Counted from the first letter of the stretch, positions 32,155 through 40,862 are shown. The stretch is DNA of 64,000 nucleotides from Celeribacter naphthalenivorans (GCF_020524585.1 NZ_JAIVLK010000001.1:620001-684000), one strand, 5' to 3'. A program made the numbers and translations. Notes: a model not told the origin generated them from the letters alone.

Positions 32155-33846
32155 TTACGCCACTCCTGCCAGATGACGGCCCGTGATATAGCCGAAAGTC
32201 AAAGCCGGCCCGAGGGTGATCCCCGCGCCCGGATAGTTGCCGCCCATGATCGAGGCGCGGTCGTTGCCCACCGCGAAAAGCCCCGCAATCGGGGTGCCTT
32301 CTGTGTCCATGACTTGGCCTTCGACCGTCGTCGTCAGCCCGTCAAAGGTGCCCAGATCGCCCATGATCACCTTGAGCGCGTAATAGGGGCCTTGCGCGAC
32401 CGGCGCGACGCAGGGGTTCGGCTTGACCTCCGGGTCGGCCAGGTAGCGGTTGAAGGCCGTGCTGCCACGCCCGAATTCCGGATCCTCGCCGCGCACCGCG
32501 TCTGTGTTATAGGCGGCAATCGTGGCCTTGAGGCCCGCCGCATCAATGCCGGCCTTCTGCGCCAACTCATCGAGCGTCTTGCCGGAGACGAGGTAGCCAT
32601 TCTTCAGATAGGGCGCGAGCGGCACCGGCGCGGGTTTGGCAAAGCCCAGACCGTATTTGCGAATGGTCGGACGGTCGGCGATGAGCCAGCACGCGGTCTC
32701 TTTCTGCCCCTCGCAGGCCTTGATCAGAGCCGCGCCCACGTCGTGATAGCTCTCGCTTTCATTGGTGAAGCGTTTGCCATTTGCCAGCACGCCGATGATC
32801 CCCGGTTTGTAGCGATCCAGGAGATGCGGAAAGGCCTTGTAGCCGCCTTTGGAAGGCACTTTCGACACGGGCATCCAGGCGGAGGTTTCCGGGAAATTCA
32901 CCTCGAACTTGCCGCCCACGGCGCGGCCAAGGTCGATCCCGTCGCCGGTGTTGTCCTCCGGCACGGGCGACAGGTGTTCGCCACCGCGTTTGAGATGCGG
33001 GTAGGCCGCGCGGATCTTCTCCACATCGTGCGCAAAACCACCTGCGGCCAGCACCACGCCTTTGGACGCGCGCACCGTCACGACACCCATCTCGCCCTTG
33101 ACCTTCGCGCCGACGACGGCGCCGTTTTCGGTCAGGAGCTCGGTCGCGGGGCTGTCGGTGTAGATCGGAATGCCCAGATCGAAACAGCTTTTCGCCAGCC
33201 GCGCGGCCAGCGCATTGCCCGAGGTCACATGCGTGCCGCGACCGTAACGCGCGACTTCGGCGGCATGGGCCGCGAGCCGTTTGGTGACATAAGCAAAAGA
33301 GCCTATGCTTTTGGTCGCGTTGAAGAAATGTTTGATGTCGGCGTTCGAGGAATTGAACATCATCCCCATGAAGGTGATCGTCGACAGCGGCGGGCGCAGC
33401 CGTTTGAGGTCTTTGCCCAGACCGCTGGTGTCATAGGGCGCCGCCGTAATCGACCGGCCGACCTGCGCGCCGCCCGGCGCGTCGGGGTGATAGTCCGGGT
33501 AGAGCGAGGGCACGAATTTGACTTCGGTCTCGCGCTCGAAAAATTCCACCGCCTTGGCGCCGTTTTCGAGATAGGCGTCGACCGCCTCGGCTTCGAAAAA
33601 ATTGCCGGTCTCGGATTTCATATACTCCCGCGCGCGCTCGACGTCTCCGGGCGCACAATGTGCGTTTCCGGGAATCCAGAGAACCCCGCCCGAAAAGGCG
33701 GTGGTGCCGCCGAAGACCGGCGCTTTTTCGATGATGATCACATCGAGGCCGTTTTTCTTTGCGGTGATCGCCGTGGACATGCCACCGGCCCCCGATCCGA
33801 TCACCAAGACATCGCAGTGCGTGCCATCCTTGAGACGGTCTTGCAT
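32155..33846 (-). CDS. FAD-dependent 3-ketosteroid Delta1-dehydrogenase-like oxidoreductase (copy 3)
   Basis: A 563-residue flavoprotein, third paralogue in the window. FAD loop GSGAGGMSTAITAKKNGLD (17-35), then VFGGTTAFSGGVLW. Tyrosine counterparts of the KstD active site are in RFTNESESYHDV and GPYYALKVIMGDLGTFDG; the end has GNDRASIMGGNYPGAGITLG. ATG 33846 is preceded by GGAGGAG, so the longer open frame to 33960 is not used. It lies divergent to an AraC-type regulator. Cytoplasmic, no haem motif. It probably introduces a ring double bond beside a carbonyl; the preferred ring system is unknown. Confidence 0.82.
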   Translation of the reverse strand: MQDRLKDGTHCDVLVIGSGAGGMSTAITAKKNGLDVIIIEKAPVFGGTTAFSGGVLWIPGNAHCAPGDVERAREYMKSETGNFFEAEAVDAYLENGAKAVEFFERETEVKFVPSLYPDYHPDAPGGAQVGRSITAAPYDTSGLGKDLKRLRPPLSTITFMGMMFNSSNADIKHFFNATKSIGSFAYVTKRLAAHAAEVARYGRGTHVTSGNALAARLAKSCFDLGIPIYTDSPATELLTENGAVVGAKVKGEMGVVTVRASKGVVLAAGGFAHDVEKIRAAYPHLKRGGEHLSPVPEDNTGDGIDLGRAVGGKFEVNFPETSAWMPVSKVPSKGGYKAFPHLLDRYKPGIIGVLANGKRFTNESESYHDVGAALIKACEGQKETACWLIADRPTIRKYGLGFAKPAPVPLAPYLKNGYLVSGKTLDELAQKAGIDAAGLKATIAAYNTDAVRGEDPEFGRGSTAFNRYLADPEVKPNPCVAPVAQGPYYALKVIMGDLGTFDGLTTTVEGQVMDTEGTPIAGLFAVGNDRASIMGGNYPGAGITLGPALTFGYITGRHLAGVA

Positions 33847-34004
33847 CTTATCTCCTCCAGTTGTGCGGCACATCCTCGCCGCCTCCCTGTGTCGAGATAT
33901 GCCAATCCAGACCGCGCACGCGAATGGACGGACGCCGAAATTCATTGCACTATTGTTCATCGCAGTCGGAAGAGGAGCCGCCTGCTAGAAGGAGGAGGAA
34001 GAGG
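33847..34004. promoter_or_regulatory. Divergent promoter region between flavoprotein 3 and araC-type gene
   Basis: A 158-bp region holding both ribosome sites (GGAGGAG for the flavoprotein, GGAGGAGGAAGAGG for the regulator). It contains ATTGTTCA at 33952-33959, a partial match to the GAATTGTYCAA motif found elsewhere in the locus. No clear promoter hexamers. Confidence 0.35.
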
Positions 34005-34910
34005 ATGCTGCACGCACATGAGCAGTTGATTCCACGTATTTATCTCTACGGAGAGGAGCTTTCCGAGGTCGAATTGGACTTTATCCATGTCGAACCGATC
34101 CGGGAACGTTCGGGCGCCAACGATTGGACAATTCGTCCGCACGCGCATCCTGATCACATCCAGCTTTTGTTCGTCGAACATGGCGGTGGCGAGATCCGGA
34201 TCGAGGCGCAGACCTATCAAATTCCGGTCCCTGCCGTGGTGGTGATCCCGGTGGCGATGGTGCATGAAATTCGTTTTCTGCCCGGCACCGACGGCCATGT
34301 CATCACCGCCGCCTGTTCCTACGCCAAGGCGATGACCCAAGGCGACGCCCGGTATGGCGAGGCGCTGGCGCATCCCGCGGTCTATCCTCTGGGCGAGGAC
34401 CCGGCCAATTGCGGCGCGCTCAAGGAGAGTTTCGAATGGATGCGCCGCGAATACGTCTGGACCGCACCGGGACGCCGCATGGCGATCAAGGCGCAGTTTC
34501 AGCGCATTCTCGTCGCCCTGATGCGGCTGCGCGCCGAGGCCGGAAGCGTCGATCCCCAGCGGGTGGATCGCGACTACGATCTCTTGTGTCGCTACCGAGA
34601 GCTGCTTGAGGCGCATTTCAAAAGCGAGAAGGCGTTGGAGTTCTATGCCTCGAAACTTGGTGTGTCGATCCAGCGGCTGAACCTCGCCTGCAAGGCCCGC
34701 GCCGACAAAACCGCTTCGCAGCTTTTGCACGAACGCGTGGTGATCGAGGCGAAGCGCTGTCTGATCTATATGACGATGACGGTGGCCGAAGTGGGCTATG
34801 ATCTGGGGTTCGAAGACCCGGCCTATTTCTCGCGTTTCTTCTCGCAACGCGTCGGCGTGCCGCCGGGCGCCTATCGCGAAACCTGTCTTGCGGAGCGGCG
34901 TCAGAATTGA
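34005..34910 (+). CDS. AraC family transcriptional regulator
   Basis: A 301-residue regulator. The N-terminal cupin-like ligand domain has RPHAHPDHIQLLFVEHGGGE, VPAVVVIPVAMVHEIRFLP. The C-terminal DNA-binding domain (about 205-295) has two helix-turn-helices: ALEFYASKLGVSIQRLNLAC and MTVAEVGYDLGFEDPAYFSR, followed by FFSQRVGVPPGAYRE. The layout resembles PobR/PcaQ-region AraC activators of aromatic catabolism. ATG 34005 has a very strong Shine-Dalgarno (GGAGGAGGAAGAGG). It is divergent from flavoprotein copy 3 and upstream of NIPSNAP 2, so it likely controls both. A match to the locus motif on the minus strand (34124-34135) lies within its own coding sequence. Confidence 0.88.
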   Translation: MLHAHEQLIPRIYLYGEELSEVELDFIHVEPIRERSGANDWTIRPHAHPDHIQLLFVEHGGGEIRIEAQTYQIPVPAVVVIPVAMVHEIRFLPGTDGHVITAACSYAKAMTQGDARYGEALAHPAVYPLGEDPANCGALKESFEWMRREYVWTAPGRRMAIKAQFQRILVALMRLRAEAGSVDPQRVDRDYDLLCRYRELLEAHFKSEKALEFYASKLGVSIQRLNLACKARADKTASQLLHERVVIEAKRCLIYMTMTVAEVGYDLGFEDPAYFSRFFSQRVGVPPGAYRETCLAERRQN

Positions 34911-34912
34911 GG

Positions 34913-34979
34913 GAATTGTTCAAGTCAAACCCGGGAATCTCCATGGTTTTCGCGGAAAAAGTGCGGGAATTGTCCAACT
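34913..34979. promoter_or_regulatory. Two GAATTGTYCAAST motifs in front of NIPSNAP gene 2
   Basis: GAATTGTTCAAGT at 34913-34925 and GAATTGTCCAACT at 34967-34979, starts 54 bp apart, the same strand. The second is identical to the motif at 24594. They fill the 93-bp gap between the AraC-type gene and the NIPSNAP gene. Paired direct sites are typical of AraC-type activators. Confidence 0.45.
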
Positions 34980-35003
34980 CTTTGAACTGAGAGGGAGAGT
35001 GGA

Positions 35004-35570
35004 ATGATCCATGAATTGCGCGCCTATGATTTGAAGCCCGGCATGGGGCCAGCCTATTTGTCGCTCTTCATGCGGCAAGGCATCGGTGCCGTGACGCGGC
35101 ATTTGCCGATGGCGGGCTATTGGCTGACAGACACCGGTGCGCTCAACCGGCTCTATCACCTGTGGATCTATGAGAGTCTTGAGGAACGCGCGGCGGCGCG
35201 GGTGGGGCTTGGCGCGGATCGTGATTGGATGGAGGGGTTCGTGCCCGAAGGCTTTCCGATGATCGTCACCCAGCGCAACATGCTGATGGAGCGGTTGGAG
35301 GGCAATGCGATGCTCGATGCTGCCGAAAACGGGCGCAAAACCCATCACCCGAATGCGCCGGACGCGCCGGTGTTCGGCGAGGGGATGCAAGGCCTGACCT
35401 TTGGCGCAGGTGCGATCTGCGATCAGCCGCTCGTCGGCCGCTGGCGGGTGATCTCCGGCGAAACGCCGGGCGAGATCGTGACGCTCTGGGGCGGCGATCC
35501 GATGGCGAGCGCCAAAGGGGCCGCCCGCCACGAAATCCTGCGCCCGATCTCGGTCTCTCCTTTGGGTTAA
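35004..35570 (+). CDS. NIPSNAP family protein (second)
   Basis: A 188-residue protein beginning MIHELRAYDLKPGMGPAYLS, the NIPSNAP opening, with WLTDTGALNRLYHLWIYESLEERAAAR in the first half. Only distant similarity to the NIPSNAP protein at 17271 is visible by eye, so the two are not recent duplicates. The ATG at 35004 has GAGAGGGAGAG upstream. Its stop overlaps the stop of a convergent SDR gene by two bases. It is probably controlled by the AraC-type regulator just upstream through the paired motifs. Biochemical role unknown. Confidence 0.75.
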   Translation: MIHELRAYDLKPGMGPAYLSLFMRQGIGAVTRHLPMAGYWLTDTGALNRLYHLWIYESLEERAAARVGLGADRDWMEGFVPEGFPMIVTQRNMLMERLEGNAMLDAAENGRKTHHPNAPDAPVFGEGMQGLTFGAGAICDQPLVGRWRVISGETPGEIVTLWGGDPMASAKGAARHEILRPISVSPLG

Positions 35571-36319
35571 AGATCGTCTGCCGCGCCATAGGCCATCCAA
35601 CCGGCATCGACGGAGAGTACCGATCCGGTGATCGCAGAGGCGGCATCCGAGGCGAGAAATGCAATCGCCTCGGCAATTTCACGCGGTTCGATCATCCGGC
35701 CCAAAGGCACGCGGCGCAAAATCTTGGCCTCGTCCAAAAGCCCGTCCTCGATCAACCCGCGCACCAGATCGGTCGCGACATAGCCCGGCGCGACGGCATT
35801 GACGCGAATGCCCGCGCGGCCCCACTCAGAAGCCATGGATTTCGTCATCGCCACCAACCCGGCCTTGGCCGCGCCATAGGAATTGCGTCGGGGCAGGCCG
35901 GTGAGGGCTGCGATGGAGGCCAGATTGACGATCGCGCCGCCGCCGTTGCCTTGCATGCGTTTGGCCACCTCGCGCGCCATGAGAAATCCACCCGCAACAT
36001 GGATATCGAGCATTCTTCGGACGTGCGCGAGGCTTTGCTCGGTGGTCGGCAGATTCACGTCGCCAATGCCGGCGTTGTTGACCAGAATGTCGATGCCGCC
36101 GACCTCTGTGAGCGCTGCGATCACGCCCTCCTCATCGGTGACATCGACGGCGAGGCCGAGGTGATCGGGGCCAAGGCGCGCGGCGCTCTCGACCGCCAGA
36201 TCGCCGTTCAGATCGAGGATCGCCACCCGCGCACCGCGGGCCGCGAAGACGTCGCAAACTGCCAGCCCGATCCCCGATGCGCCGCCTGTCACAACGGCGG
36301 TTTTGCCTTTGAATGTCAT
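35567..36319 (-). CDS. Short-chain dehydrogenase/reductase (SDR 2)
   Basis: A 250-residue classical SDR: VVTGGASGIGLAVCDVF, AILDLNGDLA (Asp after strand 2, NAD preference), DILVNNAGIGDVN, the catalytic Ser in NLASIAALTGLPRRNSYGAAK (YxxxK at its end) and TGSVLSVDAGWMAYG. I chose ATG 36319, preceded by GGGAGGA; the open frame to 36361 has no better ribosome site. Divergent from SDR 3. Likely oxidises a hydroxyl of the locus's substrate; substrate unknown. Confidence 0.85.
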   Translation of the reverse strand: MTFKGKTAVVTGGASGIGLAVCDVFAARGARVAILDLNGDLAVESAARLGPDHLGLAVDVTDEEGVIAALTEVGGIDILVNNAGIGDVNLPTTEQSLAHVRRMLDIHVAGGFLMAREVAKRMQGNGGGAIVNLASIAALTGLPRRNSYGAAKAGLVAMTKSMASEWGRAGIRVNAVAPGYVATDLVRGLIEDGLLDEAKILRRVPLGRMIEPREIAEAIAFLASDAASAITGSVLSVDAGWMAYGAADDL

Positions 36320-36502
36320 GTCGAAAATTCCTCCCTGTTTTTGCGCCATTTTGCGCCTCATGCGCAGGTGTCGCGATGCACAGGACTTGGGAATTCTTGC
36401 AGAAAAACGAAAACTCTAACCGGCCTAGGGATATGTCCATTGCCCGCGTCAGGCCGGTCTGAAAGTCTCGCCCGCAAACGCATATAAGACGGAGGACAAA
36501 TC
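36320..36502. promoter_or_regulatory. Divergent region between SDR 2 and SDR 3 with inverted repeat
   Basis: ACCGGCCT (36419-36426) and AGGCCGGT (36451-36458) form a perfect 8-bp inverted repeat 24 bases apart. TTTTGCGCC is repeated at 36339-36347 and 36349-36357, ten bases apart. These could be control sites for both SDR genes. Confidence 0.35.
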
Positions 36503-37276
36503 ATGCGCATCATGTTGACCGGTGGAAGCGAAGGGATCGGGGGCGCGACCCTGCGCCAGATGGCGCGCGAGGCACAAGCGCGCGGCGAGGCGGTGAAAAT
36601 CGTCACCACGGCCTCGGGCCGCAAACCGGCGCCCGCCGCGTTGATCGCGGAGTTGGAAAGCCTCGGCGCTGAGGTCCTGTTCCTGACGGGAGACTTGGGC
36701 GACGCGGAGGTGGCCAAAGATATTGCCGCAAAATCGCTGGAATTCCTGGGCGGTCTCGATCTGTTTGTGTCGAACGCAGGCGCCGGAAAACCCGCGCCGC
36801 TGGCCGAGCAATCGCTTGCGGAATGGGACCGGATGTTCAACCTCAACGTCCGCTCGACCTTCGTGCTTGCGCAGGCCTTCTACCCGGCGCTCAAGGCGTC
36901 AAAGGGCAGCATCGTTGTCGTCGCCTCCATGTCCGGCATGCAGGCGCATCTGGGGCAGGCGGCCTATGCGCCTGCCAAGGCGGCGGTGATTTCGCTCGTG
37001 GAAAATCTGGCCATGGAATGGGCGCCCGACGGCATTCGGGTCAACGCGGTGGCGCCGGGGATGATCCGCACACCTTTGACGGCGGCGATCTACGCCAGGG
37101 AAGGTCTGGAAGAGGCCCGCGCCAAACGCGTGCCGCTGGGCCGTGTTGGCCTGCCCGAAGACATTGCGGCGGTGATCGCGTTCTTGGCCTCCAAGGGCGC
37201 GGGCTATGTCACCGGCCAGACGATCCTGGCCGATGGCGGTGTCTGCGCGACGGGGCTCAATAACCTGCCGAGCTGA
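36503..37276 (+). CDS. Short-chain dehydrogenase/reductase (SDR 3)
   Basis: A 257-residue SDR: LTGGSEGIGGATLRQMAREA (5-24), then IVTTASGRKPAPAAL (no acidic residue after strand 2, so NADP is more likely than for SDR 1 and 2), LFVSNAGAGKPAP (NNAG replaced by SNAG), the catalytic Ser in VVVASMSGMQAHL, YAPAKAAVISL (YxxxK) and YVTGQTILADGGVC. GGAGG precedes the ATG. Divergent from SDR 2, and the last gene of the catabolic region before putA. Confidence 0.83.
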   Translation: MRIMLTGGSEGIGGATLRQMAREAQARGEAVKIVTTASGRKPAPAALIAELESLGAEVLFLTGDLGDAEVAKDIAAKSLEFLGGLDLFVSNAGAGKPAPLAEQSLAEWDRMFNLNVRSTFVLAQAFYPALKASKGSIVVVASMSGMQAHLGQAAYAPAKAAVISLVENLAMEWAPDGIRVNAVAPGMIRTPLTAAIYAREGLEEARAKRVPLGRVGLPEDIAAVIAFLASKGAGYVTGQTILADGGVCATGLNNLPS

Positions 37277-37292
37277 TGCGGTCGGGGGCGGC

Positions 37293-40200
37293 TTACGCCT
37301 CGCCCGACAATAGCGCGGCATTGCCGCCCGCCGCCGTCGTGTCGACGCAGAGGTGACGCTCATGCAGCACATGGGCGGCATCTGGTGCGGTCGTCACGAG
37401 CGGAAGGATCGCGCCCAGACGCTGCGACAGGGCCTGACCGTAGGCGCGGGCTTTCTCCGCATCGCCCCACCAGATCACGCCGCCGAAACCGTCGATGGTT
37501 TTGAGCGCGTGGGTGGGGGCGAGGCCCTCTGCCATGACCGCAAACCCGCCCAGAGCGGTGACGGCCTTGGCCTGCGCCTCTGCTGTGGCGCGCCCCGGTC
37601 CCAGACAGAGGAAGGGCGGGCGGGCGTGGGTCGAGAGCGTGTTGGCTTCACCGGTCGGCCCCGGCAGTTGTTCTTTCGACAGCGGCGCTTCGGACAGGGG
37701 CGTCGCGGTGATCGCACGCTGAAGGGCGGCGGCCTCGGTGGCTGTGTCCCAGACCTCAGTGGAGACCTCAGACGGCGCGGCACAGAAGCGGTTGAGGTAG
37801 AGAGGTCCCCCGGCTTTCGGCCCGGTGCCCGACAGGCCTTCACCACCAAAGGGTTGCGAGCCGACGATGGCGCCGATCTGGTTGCGGTTCACATAGAGGT
37901 TGCCAACATGGAGCGCATCGCAGACCTGTTGCACCCGATCATCGATCCGCGTGTGCAGACCGAAGGTCAGGCCATAACCGGTGGCGTTGATCGTCTCGAT
38001 CACCTTGTCCAAGTCCCGCGCCTTATAACTCGCGATATGAAGCACCGGGCCAAAGACCTCGCGCTCGAGGCTTTCGATGCCTTCGACCTCGATGAGAGCA
38101 GGCGCGACAAAGGTGCCCTCGGTGGGGGCCGTCAAGCGGTGCAACACACGGGTCCCGGCGGCATCGACATAGGCTTTGATCTGGTCGCGTGCCTCTCGGT
38201 CGATGACCGGGCCGACATCTGTGGACAAAGCCCAAGGGTTGCCGACGGAAAGCTCATCCATCGCGCCTTTGATCATCTCTATGAGGGCGGGGGCGATGTC
38301 CTCTTGCACATAGAGACATCTGAGCGCCGAACAGCGCTGGCCCGCCGATTGAAACGCCGAGGCCACGATGTCGCGCACGGCTTGCTCGGGGAGCGCGGTG
38401 CTGTCGACGATCATCGCATTCAGCCCGCCGGTTTCCGCAATGAGCGGCGCGCCGGGGGCGAGGTTGGTGGCCATGGCGCGGCGGATCACCTGCGCGGTGT
38501 CGGTGGAGCCAGTGAAGACCACGCCGTCGATGCGCGGGTCCGAGGTGAGGGCCGCGCCCACGGTCGGGCCGTCACCGGGCAAGAGTTGCAGCGCCCTCAC
38601 CGGCACACCCGCCTCATGCAAAAGGCCTACGGCCAGCGCGGCGATCAACGGCGTTTGCTCGGCGGGTTTCGCCAGAACCGCATTGCCCATGGCAAGTGCT
38701 GCCGAGATTTGCCCGGTGAAAATCGCCAGCGGGAAGTTCCACGGCGAAATCGCGGTCACGCGACCCAAAGGTTTGGCCTCGGCACGGCGCTCTGCCTCAT
38801 CGGCGTAGTAGCGCAGGAAATCCACCGCCTCGCGCAGTTCGCCCACGGCATCGGGCAGGTTTTTCCCGGCTTCCCGCGCCAGAACAGCGAAGATTTTGCC
38901 AAAGTTCGCCTCATAAAGATCGGCAGCGCGGCGCAGCACGGCGGCGCGCTCAGCCACGGGGGCGTCCCAAAGTGCAGCGGCGTCCAAAGCGCGAGAGACG
39001 GTTTTCGCATCGGCCTGCACAACCTCGCCCACGGTCTCGCCGGTGGCCGGGTTCACGACCGAGGTGGACGTGCCAGTGGCCTCGCCCGCGATCATCGGCG
39101 CGGCGTTTAAGTCGAAGGCGGCCTTCCGCGCGGCCTCGATCCGGGCCAGCGTGTTTTCGTCCTTGAGGTCGAAGCCTTTGGAATTCTCACGCACGCCGAA
39201 AATCTCGGAGGGCTGCACGAGGCCCGCAGGCGCCTGTGCGTCGAGGACGGAGACGAACGGGTCGAGGGCGATCTCCTCGGGCGTCACACTTTCATCGACG
39301 ATCTGGTTCACGAAAGACGAGTTGGCGCCATTCTCCAACAGACGCCGCACGAGATAGGCCAAGAGGTCCTGATGCTTGCCGACGGGGGCGTAGATGCGGC
39401 ACCGCGTGGTTTCGTCTTTCAGCACGATGTCATGCAGCCGCTCGCCCATGCCGTGCAGGCGCTGGAATTCAAAGGCGGGGTTTCCGGCCTCGCGGGCGAG
39501 TTCGAGGATCGCCGCGACCGTATGGGCGTTGTGCCCGGCGAATTGTGGATAAATCCGGTCGCTGTAGCCCAAGAGTTTCTTGGCGTTGGCGATATAGCTG
39601 ACGTCGGTTGCGTCCTTGGTGGTGAATAGCGGGAAACCGGGATGCCCCTCGACCTGCGCGAGTTTCATTTCCGTGTCCCAATAGGCCCCTTTGACGAGGC
39701 GCACCATGAGTTTGCGGTCCAGTTCCTCTGCGGTCTGATAGAGCCAATCGAGCGTTTGCCCTGCGCGTTTGCCATAGGCCTGGACCACGATGCCAAAGCC
39801 GTCCCAACCGGCCAGCTCTTCGTCTTCGAGCGTGGCGCGGATGACGCGGAGCGACAGCGTGAGCCGCGCCTGTTCCTCGGCGTCGATGTTGAAGCCCATG
39901 CCAGCGGCGCGGGCCTGACGGGCGAGGGCGCGCAGCACAGGCACAAGCTCGGCCATGACGCGGGCCTCTTGGGCGACGTCATAGCGCGGATGCAGGGCGG
40001 AGAGTTTCACCGAAATGCCGGGATTGTCGGCGACGGAGCCTTTGGTGCAGCCTTTCGCAATGGCACTCATCGCATCGGAATAGGCCTTGGCATAGGCGTC
40101 CGCATCCGCCTGGGTCATCGCGGCTTCGCCCAGCATGTCGTAGCTGTAGGTGTAGCCTTTGGCCTCTTGCCCCTTGGCGCGGGTCATGGCGGCCTCGATG

Positions 40201-40739
40201 GTCTGGCCCAGCACGAATTGCTGGCCCATTTCCTTCATCGCGCGCGAGACGGCGGTGCGGATCACCGGCTCGCCCATGCGTTTGACGAGGCCGCGAAGGG
40301 TGCCTGCAACGCCGCTGCCGGGTTTCTCGTCATCCAGCACACGGCCCGTCAGCATCAAAGCCCAGGTCGAGGCATTGACCATAGCGGAGGTGGAATGCCC
40401 GAGGTGCTCGCCCCAATCAGAAGGCGCCACCTTGTCTTCAATGAGATCATCAATGGTCTCGCGATCCGGCACCCGCAGCATCGCCTCGGCCAGACACATG
40501 AGCGCCACACCTTCGCGGGTCGACAGCCCGTATTCGGCGAGGAAATGCTCCATCAGCGTCGGCGAGGATTCCTTGCGGATGCGGCGGACAAGCTCGGTGG
40601 CGCGGGCCGTGATCCGGGCGCGCTGTGCCTCGGGCAGGGCGGCCTGACGGATCAAAGCGTCCAGCACATCGGCTTCGGGGGCGAATTTGGTGGTGGACAG
40701 AGAGGACATCAAGTCCGTCAGGGAAAGCGGGTGGCCCAT
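37293..40739 (-). CDS. putA: Bifunctional proline dehydrogenase / L-glutamate gamma-semialdehyde dehydrogenase PutA
   Basis: A 1148-residue enzyme that oxidises proline to glutamate in two steps at the inner face of the membrane. The FAD-dependent proline dehydrogenase barrel comes first (VKLSALHPRYDVAQ, FNIDAEEQAR, VRLVKGAYWDTE, FAGHNAHTV and, near the barrel end, LRRLLENGANSSFVN). The NAD-dependent aldehyde dehydrogenase follows (ISPWNFPLAIFTGQISAAL, FTGSTDTAQVI, ETGGLNAMIVDS, catalytic Cys803 in GQRCSALRC). The N-terminus has no ribbon-helix-helix domain, so this PutA is not its own repressor; the divergent Lrp-type gene is the likely regulator. A substrate-channelling C-terminal domain is present. 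Confidence 0.95.
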   Translation of the reverse strand: MGHPLSLTDLMSSLSTTKFAPEADVLDALIRQAALPEAQRARITARATELVRRIRKESSPTLMEHFLAEYGLSTREGVALMCLAEAMLRVPDRETIDDLIEDKVAPSDWGEHLGHSTSAMVNASTWALMLTGRVLDDEKPGSGVAGTLRGLVKRMGEPVIRTAVSRAMKEMGQQFVLGQTIEAAMTRAKGQEAKGYTYSYDMLGEAAMTQADADAYAKAYSDAMSAIAKGCTKGSVADNPGISVKLSALHPRYDVAQEARVMAELVPVLRALARQARAAGMGFNIDAEEQARLTLSLRVIRATLEDEELAGWDGFGIVVQAYGKRAGQTLDWLYQTAEELDRKLMVRLVKGAYWDTEMKLAQVEGHPGFPLFTTKDATDVSYIANAKKLLGYSDRIYPQFAGHNAHTVAAILELAREAGNPAFEFQRLHGMGERLHDIVLKDETTRCRIYAPVGKHQDLLAYLVRRLLENGANSSFVNQIVDESVTPEEIALDPFVSVLDAQAPAGLVQPSEIFGVRENSKGFDLKDENTLARIEAARKAAFDLNAAPMIAGEATGTSTSVVNPATGETVGEVVQADAKTVSRALDAAALWDAPVAERAAVLRRAADLYEANFGKIFAVLAREAGKNLPDAVGELREAVDFLRYYADEAERRAEAKPLGRVTAISPWNFPLAIFTGQISAALAMGNAVLAKPAEQTPLIAALAVGLLHEAGVPVRALQLLPGDGPTVGAALTSDPRIDGVVFTGSTDTAQVIRRAMATNLAPGAPLIAETGGLNAMIVDSTALPEQAVRDIVASAFQSAGQRCSALRCLYVQEDIAPALIEMIKGAMDELSVGNPWALSTDVGPVIDREARDQIKAYVDAAGTRVLHRLTAPTEGTFVAPALIEVEGIESLEREVFGPVLHIASYKARDLDKVIETINATGYGLTFGLHTRIDDRVQQVCDALHVGNLYVNRNQIGAIVGSQPFGGEGLSGTGPKAGGPLYLNRFCAAPSEVSTEVWDTATEAAALQRAITATPLSEAPLSKEQLPGPTGEANTLSTHARPPFLCLGPGRATAEAQAKAVTALGGFAVMAEGLAPTHALKTIDGFGGVIWWGDAEKARAYGQALSQRLGAILPLVTTAPDAAHVLHERHLCVDTTAAGGNAALLSGEA

Positions 40740-40862
40740 CTGCGTAATCCTAAAAAGAGAGGGTGCGTTCCTTTCACTATACAGGATTTAAACTTGCTCT
40801 TTTTCCCATTATCGTGCTTTAGGCGCGTCTAAGTGACCAAAAAATTCGGATTTCATGGTGCA
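40740..40862. promoter_or_regulatory. putA-putR divergent promoter region
   Basis: A 123-bp AT-rich region. AAAAAGAG (40752-40759) and CTCTTTTT (40797-40804) form an 8-bp inverted repeat. On the minus strand TATAGT (40776-40781) is a good -10 for putA. Lrp-type regulators prefer such AT-rich dyads. Confidence 0.45.

Noticed and set aside
31240-34029. Plus-strand open frame of about 930 codons opposite SDR 1 and flavoprotein 3
   Set aside because: It runs antisense to two well-supported genes and overlaps the end of livF and the start of the AraC-type gene. The translation has no family features.
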